This document shows positions 7,036-14,511 of a stretch of 34,948 nt of DNA, piece by piece. The notes beneath the pieces were generated by a model. The model saw nothing but the letters and a program-made list of their open reading frames with translations, did not search any database and had not been told where the DNA came from. Positions within the stretch are counted from its first letter, which is position 1. Each line of letters starts with the position of its first letter. The position numbers were made by a program, and so were the translations under genes. The stretch comes from Geovibrio ferrireducens (lineage in GTDB: Bacteria > Chrysiogenota > Deferribacteres > Deferribacterales > Geovibrionaceae): contig NZ_JAJAPB010000018.1 of assembly GCF_026226615.1 (NCBI RefSeq), forward strand, positions 1 through 34,948. The letters run 5' to 3'.

Positions 7036-7908
7036 ATGACCGAAAGACAATCCGCTCTGATGCCTTTTGCCGCCGTCTTTGCTGCGGTTATTTTCTGGGC
7101 GGGCTCATTCACCGCCACGCGCATAGCGCTCACCGAACTGCCCCCTTCAACCATTGTATGGATAAGGATGGCATCGGGCTTTATCCTGCTTTTTCCCTTC
7201 TGCTTAAGGCTTTTTCCCAAAAAAATCACAATGGGGGAGATAAGGCTCCTTGTGCTTATGGCGCTTTTTCAGCCATGTCTGTATTTTCTCCTTGAGGCGA
7301 ATGCGCTCAGATTCACCACCGCTTCTCAGGCCGGGGTAATATCCTCCACAGTGCCTATGTTTGTTGCTGTGCTTTCCGCTGTGTTTCTCGGTGAGAAAAC
7401 AGGGAAAACAGCCATGGCAGGCCTTGCGGTTTCCGTTCTGGGTGTGGCTTGGCTCACTTTCGGCAGCGGTGCGGACGCAAAAGCGGCAAATCCCGCTCTG
7501 GGCAATATAATGGAGCTTGGCGCAATGGTCTGCGCCGCAGGCTACATGGTGCTCACCCGCAGGCTGTCTGCGAATTTTAATCCGTGGGTGCTTACGCTTA
7601 TTCAGGTGGCCTCCGGCGTTCTGTTTTTTTCCGGCGGTGCGGTTGATGCCTTTCATGCGGAGTGGAGCGGACGGGTGATTACTGCCGTGGTTTATCTGGG
7701 CGTGTTTGTCACAGTCGGTGCTTTCGGGCTGTACAACTGGGGGATAAGCAAGATACCCGCCACCAGAGCGGCGGTTTTCATAAACCTTGTTCCGGTCTTT
7801 GCGGTCTTTATGGGGTGGGGCATACTGGGCGAGTCACTGGGAGTTTCACAGCTTGCGGGCTCCGCTGTTATCGCCGCAGGTGTTTTTCTGGCGCAGAAGA
7901 AAAATTGA
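7036..7908 (+). CDS. EamA-family (DMT superfamily) transporter
   Basis: Inner-membrane drug/metabolite transporter of 290 residues made of two EamA repeats, about ten membrane helices. The first repeat begins FAAVFAAVIFWAGSFTATRIAL with PSTIVWIRMASGFILL; the second begins GNIMELGAMVCAAGYMVLTRRL and ends in VPVFAVFMGWGILGESLGVSQLAGSAVIAAGVFLAQKKN. Such proteins export amino acids, drugs or other small metabolites; the substrate here is unknown. It follows an AraC regulator by 43 bases. Its Shine-Dalgarno is buried in a perfect hairpin, so translation may depend on an RNA switch or on coupling. Confidence 0.88.
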   Translation: MTERQSALMPFAAVFAAVIFWAGSFTATRIALTELPPSTIVWIRMASGFILLFPFCLRLFPKKITMGEIRLLVLMALFQPCLYFLLEANALRFTTASQAGVISSTVPMFVAVLSAVFLGEKTGKTAMAGLAVSVLGVAWLTFGSGADAKAANPALGNIMELGAMVCAAGYMVLTRRLSANFNPWVLTLIQVASGVLFFSGGAVDAFHAEWSGRVITAVVYLGVFVTVGAFGLYNWGISKIPATRAAVFINLVPVFAVFMGWGILGESLGVSQLAGSAVIAAGVFLAQKKN

Positions 7909-7940
7909 ATGAGTTTGGTTTATAAAAACTTAAAACTGAA

Positions 7941-7972
7941 AAAACCTTTCTTTAATGGCAAAGAAAGGTTTT
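7941..7972 (+). repeat. Long-hairpin repeat family 2, copy A; terminator-like
   Basis: Perfect 13-bp stem AAAACCTTTCTTT/AAAGAAAGGTTTT with loop AATGGC between convergent genes, so it may terminate both. The CCTTTCTTT core and the following CTCA..CTCT.TCC..AAGAAAC..AATC segment recur at 30778-30850, so this is a dispersed repeat rather than a one-off terminator. Confidence 0.65.
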
Positions 7973-8030
7973 CTCAGGCTCTTTCCAAAGAAACCAAATC
8001 CCGCTTTCTTCTTTTTCCGATGACAGGCTT

Positions 8031-9437
8031 CTACATCATATCCGCAAAGCTTATATCCACAGCCAGAACTCCGGCGAAGCTGCCCCCCGCATCCTTCACA
8101 GGCACTGCCACGGTGAAGCAGAAGTTGTCAGTGGCCACAGACCTGTAAATATCTGTTACGTAGACATCTCCTGTCTCTTTAGGTTTTCTGAACCAGTCTC
8201 TCGTGCCCCAGTCAGAGCCGACGGAAAGGCTGTCATTGGAGTCGCGCACATTTCTGTTCCATATATTGGGCGTTACCTGTCTGCCTCTGGCATCTGTTAT
8301 GTATGCAAGCTCTATATAGCTGTTGCGTTTGATGAACTGGTTCATATAGCCTTCTATGGAGGAGGCGTTCATGGAGGTGACTTCTCTGCTTTTTGCAGCC
8401 TCCAGCGCAGCTTTTGCCGCCTTCTCGTGTGAGCCTGTGCGGAAAACACCGACTGAAACAAGGAGGTCATCGCACCCGCCGTTTATCTTATCAACTATGC
8501 CGTTAAGCTGGGTTGCCAGTGCTGACTGCTCCTCTGCGGCTGCGGCTATGCCGTCTATCTCGCCGACAACGGACTTCACGGTAACATCCTGCTCCTGCCC
8601 TGCTGCGGCTATGGTGTTCAGGTGTCTGTCAAGCTCGTCCATGTGGGTTGCCACATCTTCCAGAAGCTCCACCGCCTCCTCGCTTATTTCCGCCGATTTC
8701 TCGACAGATGAAAGCACCTTTCCCACGGAGCCCATTGAGGTTTCTATGCTGCTTTTGATGCTGTAGAGAATCCCCTCCACCCCGTTTGTGGCTTCCATGG
8801 ACTGCTCCGCCAGCTTGCGTACTTCCGTTGCTACAACGGCAAAACCCCGTCCGGCCTCGCCCGCTCTTGCCGCCTCGATGGATGCGTTGAGGGAGAGCAG
8901 GTTTGTCTGGTCAGCTATCTTTTTTATCATCTCCATTATGGAGCCTATCTTGCCGGACTGCTCAGAGAGTGCTTCCATCTGGTTTTTCAGTCCTGTCACC
9001 ATCTCTTTGACCTCCAGCATGGATTTCTCGGAGAGGCGGCTTTTTTCCATCGCTATGCCTGCTGACTTGGTTATCTGCGAGGAAAACTGAGTGGCTTCCA
9101 GTGTGCTGTCCGACACATGCTCCACGGAAACAGCCATCTGTTTTCCGGCTGCGGCTATCTGTATGGCTTTTTCAGCCTGAATTTTTGACTGCTCTCCGAG
9201 GGATTTCGCTGCCTGATCAAGCTCAGGGGCAATCTGAGAGAGTGTAACGGATGATCTTGATATGGATTCCACTGTTTTTCTGAGTGAGTCGAATACCCTG
9301 TTTAAAACATTGCCTGTTTTTTCGGCGAATCCCCCCCTGAGAGATTCGAACCTGCTGTTTAAGTCCCACCTGCCGGAGGCCATTCTCTCCAGCGGTTTCA
9401 GCAGTTTATCATTAAGCCCTGACGTAAAATTAAACAT
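8031..9437 (-). CDS. Cytoplasmic methyl-accepting chemotaxis protein with C-terminal Cache-like sensor
   Basis: Chemoreceptor of 468 residues that should control CheA through CheW. There is no membrane segment or signal peptide. Long coiled coils surround the conserved signalling tip ([20 protein letters not shown] and the following [21 protein letters not shown]). The last about 110 residues look like a Cache/PDC sensor ([53 protein letters not shown]), a fold usually found outside the membrane and N-terminal. Start ATG 9437 is preferred because GAGGTG precedes it; the upstream GTG 9443 lies inside that site. A sigma-54 promoter is at 9460-9476. Signal unknown. Confidence 0.88.
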   Translation of the reverse strand: MFNFTSGLNDKLLKPLERMASGRWDLNSRFESLRGGFAEKTGNVLNRVFDSLRKTVESISRSSVTLSQIAPELDQAAKSLGEQSKIQAEKAIQIAAAGKQMAVSVEHVSDSTLEATQFSSQITKSAGIAMEKSRLSEKSMLEVKEMVTGLKNQMEALSEQSGKIGSIMEMIKKIADQTNLLSLNASIEAARAGEAGRGFAVVATEVRKLAEQSMEATNGVEGILYSIKSSIETSMGSVGKVLSSVEKSAEISEEAVELLEDVATHMDELDRHLNTIAAAGQEQDVTVKSVVGEIDGIAAAAEEQSALATQLNGIVDKINGGCDDLLVSVGVFRTGSHEKAAKAALEAAKSREVTSMNASSIEGYMNQFIKRNSYIELAYITDARGRQVTPNIWNRNVRDSNDSLSVGSDWGTRDWFRKPKETGDVYVTDIYRSVATDNFCFTVAVPVKDAGGSFAGVLAVDISFADMM

Positions 9438-9459
9438 AATCACCTCTTTTCAAATCTGT

Positions 9460-9476
9460 ACGCAAGATGCGTACCA
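9460..9476 (-). promoter_or_regulatory. Sigma-54 (-24/-12) promoter of the chemoreceptor
   Basis: Minus strand TGGTACGCATCTTGCGT matches TGGYACG-N4-TTGC, with ten bases between the -24 GG and -12 GC. Predicted start near 9450, about 13 bases before the ATG. The core also forms a 7-bp palindrome (GTACGCA-TCT-TGCGTAC). Confidence 0.75.
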
Positions 9477-9610
9477 GTTTGAAAAATATTACGCAGAAGC
9501 CCGGCGGGCGGCAAAAAGCCGTATTTTTGCAGGAATAGTTACAAGGAAGTAACTGTTTGTGGTTAAAAATGAATCTTTTGCTGTTTAAATTATGGGCAGG
9601 CTGAATGTTG

Positions 9611-9639
9611 ATGACTGTGAACTGTCATTAAACTATAAT
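9611..9639 (+). promoter_or_regulatory. Promoter of the DUF169 gene with overlapping dyad
   Basis: TATAAT at 9634-9639 with a weak -35 (ATGACT) 17 bases upstream. The dyad ATGAC-N8-GTCAT (9611-9628) covers the -35 and spacer, a repressor-like position. It resembles the dyad at 5679-5696. Confidence 0.55.
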
Positions 9640-9660
9640 TCATAAAATAAGGAGGCGGAT

Positions 9661-10473
9661 ATGAAGAGCAGACTGGCGGAACTCACTAAACTTGGCTTTG
9701 AACCTGTGGCGACCCTGTGGACTGACGAAGCGCCTGAGGGCGCAACAGCTTTCGGCGAAGGCAAAATGGGCTGTGTTATCTCCCTTATGGCTTCTGCGGC
9801 GAAGGGGAGGGTGAGCGTTATGGATTCAAAACGCTTCGGCTGTCCCGGTGCGGGTGTGGGTCTCGGTTACGGAGACTGTTATTCGAATGTTTTTCCCGGC
9901 GGACGTGACTGTTTCTGTCATTTTCTTTCCTCAGGCAATGAGGGCTTTCCCAAAGGCGAGGCCGTAATCAGCGGCATGAAGGGGAACGCGCCGGAACACT
10001 TTGTACACCATTTCTCCCACGGGGAGCGCTATATAAAAAATCCTGAGCTCACTGATGATTTTGTGAGCACCGTGGGTTTTATGAATCTGGATAAAATGAC
10101 AGTCTTCAAGCCGCTTTCCATGGTTGAGCCTGAGAAGGAAACCCCGGTGAGCGTAACTTTTGTCTGTAAGCCTGCACAGCTTTCGGCCATGGTGATAATG
10201 TGCAACTATTTCAGGAAAGGGATAGAAAATGTTAAGGCTCCCTTCGGAGCGGGATGCCACTCCATAGGCATTCTCACCTACAAAGAGGCAGAAAGCGAAA
10301 ACCCCAGAGGGGTGATCGGCATGTTTGACATAACCGCTCGTAAAACAATCAAAAAAAGCCTCGGCGAGGATGTGCTCACATTCAGCATGCCTTATTCGCT
10401 GTTTCTGGAAATGGAAGCCAATGCGGAAGGCAGCTTCCTTGAGGAGGATCAGTGGCGGGAGCTGATCGGCTGA
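9661..10473 (+). CDS. DUF169 family protein
   Basis: A 270-residue cytoplasmic protein matching the DUF169 family. Recognisable parts are the N-terminal LTKLGFEPVATLWTD, a Cys/Gly-rich centre (RFGCPGAGVGLGYGDC), and SVTFVCKPAQLSAMVIMCNYFRKG followed by FGAGCHSIGILTYKEAE and the C-terminal TFSMPYSLFLEM. The conserved cysteines could bind a metal or cofactor, but no activity is established for the family to my knowledge. AAGGAGG precedes the ATG. It has its own promoter with an overlapping dyad and its own terminator, so it is a single-gene unit. Confidence 0.75.
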   Translation: MKSRLAELTKLGFEPVATLWTDEAPEGATAFGEGKMGCVISLMASAAKGRVSVMDSKRFGCPGAGVGLGYGDCYSNVFPGGRDCFCHFLSSGNEGFPKGEAVISGMKGNAPEHFVHHFSHGERYIKNPELTDDFVSTVGFMNLDKMTVFKPLSMVEPEKETPVSVTFVCKPAQLSAMVIMCNYFRKGIENVKAPFGAGCHSIGILTYKEAESENPRGVIGMFDITARKTIKKSLGEDVLTFSMPYSLFLEMEANAEGSFLEEDQWRELIG

Positions 10474-10481
10474 ATATTTGC

Positions 10482-10504
10482 GGCGGCTCAGGCCGCCTTT
10501 TCTT
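10482..10504 (+). terminator. Terminator after the DUF169 gene
   Basis: GGCGGC-TCAG-GCCGCC stem-loop followed by TTTTCTT, starting eight bases after the stop. Confidence 0.75.
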
Positions 10505-10543
10505 AAAAAACAGCTTAAACCGGTTTTGTCAACATTATCTCTG

Positions 10544-11755
10544 CTATGGGTTTGCCGATCGGACATTGCGGAGCGAACCGTATTCCGGCTGTCTTTCCGC
10601 TTCATCCAGAACATCTTTGATAATGCTCATCTGCCAGTCGAAATACGGATTATATGTAAGACGGGCGTGCACTTTGCCGTCTTCTCTGTAACCCCAGTCG
10701 GAAAACCAGACTTCACCTCCTGAGTTACAGATTGCCGTTTCTTCTTCTGTCTGACCGTTTCTGCAAATCCGTATCGAACCGTTTTTCCCGTATAATCTGT
10801 TTTGGGGAGAAAAAAGTATTCCCATGTGTGAAAACTGGCTTATTCTTTCCTGCGGGAGATAATCTGTGCGTGTTAACACACGTGAGGATGTGCCTTTTGA
10901 CGGTTCACTTCTGCCGTACCATATCAGCCTGCTTGCCGCGTTTGAAAAATTATGGTTAAAAACCTTTTTGATGTAACCAACGTCAAGTACTGAGTCGTGT
11001 TCTGTGAGGATAAGTACTGATGGACGGTTATATTTACGGTTTTTTATGGCTTTTCTGACAGCGGCACTGCTTCTGTAAAACTGTGCGAAGCCGTTGGTCG
11101 GAACATTATGATAACGGAAGGGGGACTGGACAGAGGTTTCATCGGGTTTTCTGAGCCATGTTCTGAAGTGTGCCAGCCAGGGGGTTACCCAGTCCAGATA
11201 TTCGTTTGAGCGAAAAGCAGGAGAAAAAAGCAAAAGCCCCTGTATCTCAGGGTCATTCACAGCATATTCCAGTGCAAGGTTTGCTCCGGTGGAAAACCCC
11301 CCGATATAAACCTCTGAAAAATCGTTGTGCAGTATCTGCACCTGTTCACGAACTATCCCCTGCCAGTCTTCAAGGGATACGCCGACCAGGTCTTCTGGTT
11401 TTGTTCCGTGTCCGGATAGAAGAACTGTACGCACCGCATAGCCGTTTCTGACCAGTTCTTTTGATATATCAGTGAATGACCACGGAGAGTCACCAAGACC
11501 GTGTATCAGTAAAAATGCTTTGTTTGTGGGTGTTGACGGGCGAAGTTCGTAAGGACTGTTCCACTTCAGTTCACTGCTTGTGTTATCAGTCTGAAAGTTC
11601 CGGTTCCTTTTCACCCAGTCCTGCGATGCCTGTGCATATGTTTGAAATCCTGTGTACCCTGTTGAAGGGGCAGATGAGTTTTGCTGTGCGGCACATCCAA
11701 AATTAAATAAAGACAGTGCAGTAAGTAATACAGAGGTTTTCAGTATAGACAGCAT
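10544..11755 (-). CDS. Putative lipoprotein alpha/beta hydrolase
   Basis: A 403-residue alpha/beta-hydrolase. The N-terminus is a short hydrophobic signal ending LFNFGC (Cys21), a plausible but imperfect lipobox, so the enzyme is probably membrane-anchored outside the cytoplasm. The fold starts at AFLLIHGLGDSPWSF (oxyanion region). The nucleophile elbow is GGFSTG, the likely acid is in LTEHDSVLD and the likely histidine in FSHMG. It resembles monoglyceride-lipase/carboxylesterase-type enzymes; the substrate is unknown. AAGGA precedes the ATG. Base composition is somewhat more A+T-rich than in its neighbours, hinting at transfer. It stands alone on the minus strand. Confidence 0.75.
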   Translation of the reverse strand: MLSILKTSVLLTALSLFNFGCAAQQNSSAPSTGYTGFQTYAQASQDWVKRNRNFQTDNTSSELKWNSPYELRPSTPTNKAFLLIHGLGDSPWSFTDISKELVRNGYAVRTVLLSGHGTKPEDLVGVSLEDWQGIVREQVQILHNDFSEVYIGGFSTGANLALEYAVNDPEIQGLLLFSPAFRSNEYLDWVTPWLAHFRTWLRKPDETSVQSPFRYHNVPTNGFAQFYRSSAAVRKAIKNRKYNRPSVLILTEHDSVLDVGYIKKVFNHNFSNAASRLIWYGRSEPSKGTSSRVLTRTDYLPQERISQFSHMGILFSPQNRLYGKNGSIRICRNGQTEEETAICNSGGEVWFSDWGYREDGKVHARLTYNPYFDWQMSIIKDVLDEAERQPEYGSLRNVRSANP

Positions 11756-11990
11756 GTGTGTTCCTTTGATACTTTATTTATATTATATGATTAGTAACGT
11801 TCGCAAAAGTTTTCCAGAATCTTCCACAGGAATAATTTTACAGGATTCTACAATTTTTAGTCAGAGTTGTTCTTCTGTACAGGTTAAGAAACAATCAATT
11901 TATCAATATCAAATGGAAAGATGAACAATAATTTTTATTAACGGTCTTCTGCATAGTGTCCGCTTACTAAATAATCAGAGGTTTGAAATT
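11756..11990. other. A+T-rich divergent intergenic region
   Basis: 235 bases between the divergent hydrolase and phosphoesterase genes. I see no RNA gene or convincing promoter pair. There is a 6-bp dyad (AGAATC ... GATTCT) around 11817-11850 of uncertain meaning. Confidence 0.4.
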
Positions 11991-13127
11991 TTGACGCAGT
12001 TTTCGATTTTAACGGGTCTTGTGCTCTTCTCATATGTATATTTCAGTTTTGTTTCTTCAATCTCATGCAGCATCATAGTAAGATGGATGTCTGCGGCGGT
12101 TCTGCTCGTTGTCAGTATGAAATTCTTTATCTACAGGGAAATAGGCGGCTCCCTCAGCGCCCCGGCTTTCCCTCAGCCTGTTATGTTCATGATGGAAATA
12201 CTCTTTTCCTCCGTGGTGGTTTTGTTCCTGCTCCTGATGATTAAAGATGCGGCCTCTGCTGCCCTGTGGGCGGGAAACCGTCTGGGGCTTGGCATAACAA
12301 TGCCTTTTTCCCGCTTCGGCGTGAACATGGCTGTCTTGGCTGTATCTGTTGTGATAGGAGTTTACGGCAAATGGCAGGCTGTAAAAGTGCCGGAAGTGAA
12401 CACGGTAAATATCAGCATCACAGGCCTGCCCGACGGTCTGGACGGCTTTTCCATTGTTCAGCTTTCGGATATTCATATAGGCGCATTCCTCAAAAAAAGC
12501 TGGCTTGAGAAGGTTGTGGAGAAGACCAACGCAGCCAAGCCCGACATCATAGCCGTTACCGGAGACATGATTGACGGCACACCGGAAGACCTCCGTGAGG
12601 ATATTGCCCCTTTGGCGGGGCTTAGGGCGGGATACGGCGTTTACGGAGTCACAGGCAACCACGAATATTACTTTCAGGCGGAAAAGTGGGTTCCCGTTTT
12701 CAGCGGATTGGGCATACGCATGCTCAGCAATGAGCATGTTGTTCTAGATGTCAATGGTGCAGGCATTGTAATTGCAGGCGTTCCCGACAAAACCGAAAAA
12801 CGTTTCGGTGGATTGGGGGCAGATATTGATAAAACGCTGACCGGAGCGCCGGAAACCTTCCGCCTTCTTCTTGCCCATCAGCCCACGGAAAACACGGGCA
12901 AGGCTGATATAAGCCTCCAGCTTTCAGGTCATACCCACGGCGGCCATATGCCTCTTGTCAGCTATCTTACCGCACGTTCCAACGGCGGCATGCTGAAAGG
13001 CCTTTACGAAAGGGATGGCAAGCTGATTTATGTCAGTCCGGGAACAGGCATCTGGCCGGGCTTCTCATTCAGGTTAGGGGTTCCCTCCGAGATAACCAGA
13101 ATTGTGCTGAAACAGCAAAAGGACTGA
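11991..13127 (+). CDS. Membrane-anchored metallophosphoesterase (YaeI-like)
   Basis: A 378-residue protein with about four N-terminal membrane helices (residues 1-125) followed by a calcineurin-like phosphoesterase domain. Metal-ligand motifs appear in order: LSDIHIG, VTGDMIDG, GNHEYY, LLLAHQPT and LSGHTHGGH, all intact. Related proteins are phosphodiesterases acting on lipid or nucleotide substrates. The start is TTG at 11991 with AGAGGT eight bases upstream; the first ATG would fall inside the membrane segment. It converges with the LysR gene, with only five bases between the stops. Confidence 0.82.
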   Translation: MTQFSILTGLVLFSYVYFSFVSSISCSIIVRWMSAAVLLVVSMKFFIYREIGGSLSAPAFPQPVMFMMEILFSSVVVLFLLLMIKDAASAALWAGNRLGLGITMPFSRFGVNMAVLAVSVVIGVYGKWQAVKVPEVNTVNISITGLPDGLDGFSIVQLSDIHIGAFLKKSWLEKVVEKTNAAKPDIIAVTGDMIDGTPEDLREDIAPLAGLRAGYGVYGVTGNHEYYFQAEKWVPVFSGLGIRMLSNEHVVLDVNGAGIVIAGVPDKTEKRFGGLGADIDKTLTGAPETFRLLLAHQPTENTGKADISLQLSGHTHGGHMPLVSYLTARSNGGMLKGLYERDGKLIYVSPGTGIWPGFSFRLGVPSEITRIVLKQQKD

Positions 13128-13132
13128 TCCGG

Positions 13133-14047
13133 TTACTTTTCTAAGCCTCTCTCCGGCAGGGTCATGAACATCTTTTTGTTCTCCGCCATGCTGTCCGCAA
13201 TATAATCTATTGTCGCACGGACACGGGCAAGCTGTCTGGAATCGGGGTTCACCTGAAGCCAGAAGGAACGCTCCGTATAAAGCTCCGGCAAAACTGGAAC
13301 AAGCTCCGGCTTGGTATGTGCCATGAAATAGGGAAGTGCGGCCACACCGGTTCCCGAAACAGCGGCATACATCTGCCCCACAATGGTGGAACTCTTGAAC
13401 CTGCTTTTGTGTTCAGGGGAAAAATCTTTCATAAAATTGAGGTTTTCATCATAAAGCAGATCTCTGATGTAGTCCGTCACGTCATGGGACAGGAGATCAT
13501 CCACGCTTCTGATTTCATCATGGGATGCTATATAATCTGCGGATGCGAAAAGGCCTATGCGATAGCTGCTCAGCTTGCGGGCTACGATATTTCCTGATTT
13601 CGGCTTGGTCAGTGAGATAAGGATGTCGATTTCCCGCTTGGAAAGGCTGTAGTACATCGGAACGGGGAGCAGCTCAATATCAAGGTTGGGGTGAGTTTTC
13701 AGAAAACCGCCGAGCTGAACCGCCAGAAAACAGTTGCCCAGACCGTCCGGCGCGCTTATGCGCACTGTGCCGTAAAGCTGGCTGTTTTTCCCCTGAACAT
13801 TTATTTCAAGGCTCATTATAGTAGCTTCCAGTTTTTCGGCGAAAGGGAGGAGAGTTTCACCCGCAGGGGTGAGACGGCAGCCTTTCTCCGTGCGGAGGAA
13901 CAGGGTGGTGTCCAGAGTTTCCTCAAGGGCGGAAATCCTTCTTGCCACTGTGCTGTGCGTCACCTGAAGGCGGGAAGCAGCCCCTGCGAAGGAGCTTGTT
14001 CTGCTCACTGCCAGAAAATATCTTAAATCATCCCAATTTTGATACAT
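13133..14047 (-). CDS. LysR-family transcriptional regulator
   Basis: A 304-residue regulator starting MYQNWDDLRYFLAV. ATG 14047 is chosen because GAGGG lies just upstream and the family N-terminus begins here. The winged HTH (about 4-63) reads SSFAGAASRLQVTHSTVARRISALEETL, followed by LFLRTEKGCRLTPAGETLL. The C-terminal periplasmic-binding-like effector domain spans about 90-295. It is divergent from a 65-residue gene; LysR proteins commonly control the divergent gene and themselves. The effector is unknown. Confidence 0.9.
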   Translation of the reverse strand: MYQNWDDLRYFLAVSRTSSFAGAASRLQVTHSTVARRISALEETLDTTLFLRTEKGCRLTPAGETLLPFAEKLEATIMSLEINVQGKNSQLYGTVRISAPDGLGNCFLAVQLGGFLKTHPNLDIELLPVPMYYSLSKREIDILISLTKPKSGNIVARKLSSYRIGLFASADYIASHDEIRSVDDLLSHDVTDYIRDLLYDENLNFMKDFSPEHKSRFKSSTIVGQMYAAVSGTGVAALPYFMAHTKPELVPVLPELYTERSFWLQVNPDSRQLARVRATIDYIADSMAENKKMFMTLPERGLEK

Positions 14048-14111
14048 AATCCCTCTTTGTTTTGCTGAGGATGCCTGCTGATTATTTTTGCATAGCAGGT
14101 GTCGAATATTA

Positions 14112-14138
14112 GCTATTTGCTGTTTATAATTATATAGC
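14112..14138. promoter_or_regulatory. Possible LysR-type operator
   Basis: GCTAT-N17-ATAGC dyad in the A+T-rich region between the LysR gene and the divergent small gene. Position is right for a LysR site, but the dyad is short. Confidence 0.25.
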
Positions 14139-14192
14139 ATATTTAAACATGAGTTGAAACAGTAATTGAATCGTAAAATTCGGAGGAAATAT

Positions 14193-14390
14193 ATGAAAAC
14201 TGTCAGCGGACTTTATGCATCACAGATGTCGCACGAAGAGATCTTCGAACTTGAAAGACTGGGCAGAGAAATGCGCAGCGAAGCATTCCATAAAATGCTC
14301 GGCTTGCTCTCTGCAAAAGCAGGTCAGCTTTTCAGAAAAGCCCTGCACATAGATACGCACGGCAAACTCCACCACAACGCCCGCGCATGA
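14193..14390 (+). CDS. Small protein of unknown function (65 aa), divergent from LysR
   Basis: Starts at ATG 14193 after a strong CGGAGGAAA. The product begins MKTVSGLYASQMSHEEIFEL and is predicted mostly helical, with an amphipathic stretch (HEEIFELERLGREMRSEAFHKMLG) and a basic, histidine-rich tail (HGKLHHNARA). No membrane segment. Small basic helical proteins divergent from LysR genes are common in proteobacteria, but I cannot name this family. A strong bidirectional terminator follows. The Shine-Dalgarno and placement argue that it is real. Confidence 0.65.
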   Translation: MKTVSGLYASQMSHEEIFELERLGREMRSEAFHKMLGLLSAKAGQLFRKALHIDTHGKLHHNARA

Positions 14391-14431
14391 AACAAAAAAT
14401 AAAATAAACATACTCCCGACTGAGTATACAC

Positions 14432-14467
14432 AAAAAAGAGCGCCTCGTTTGAGGTGCTCTTTTTTTT
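14432..14467. terminator. Bidirectional terminator
   Basis: AAAAAAGAGCGCCTC (14432-14446), loop GTTT, GAGGTGCTCTTTTTT (14451-14465), one G.T wobble, then more T. The A-run on the other side lets it also end the minus-strand gene at 14512. Confidence 0.9.
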
Positions 14468-14511
14468 AATCATTTTCATTTAGCCCTATGTATTTTATCA
14501 AGATTCATAAT

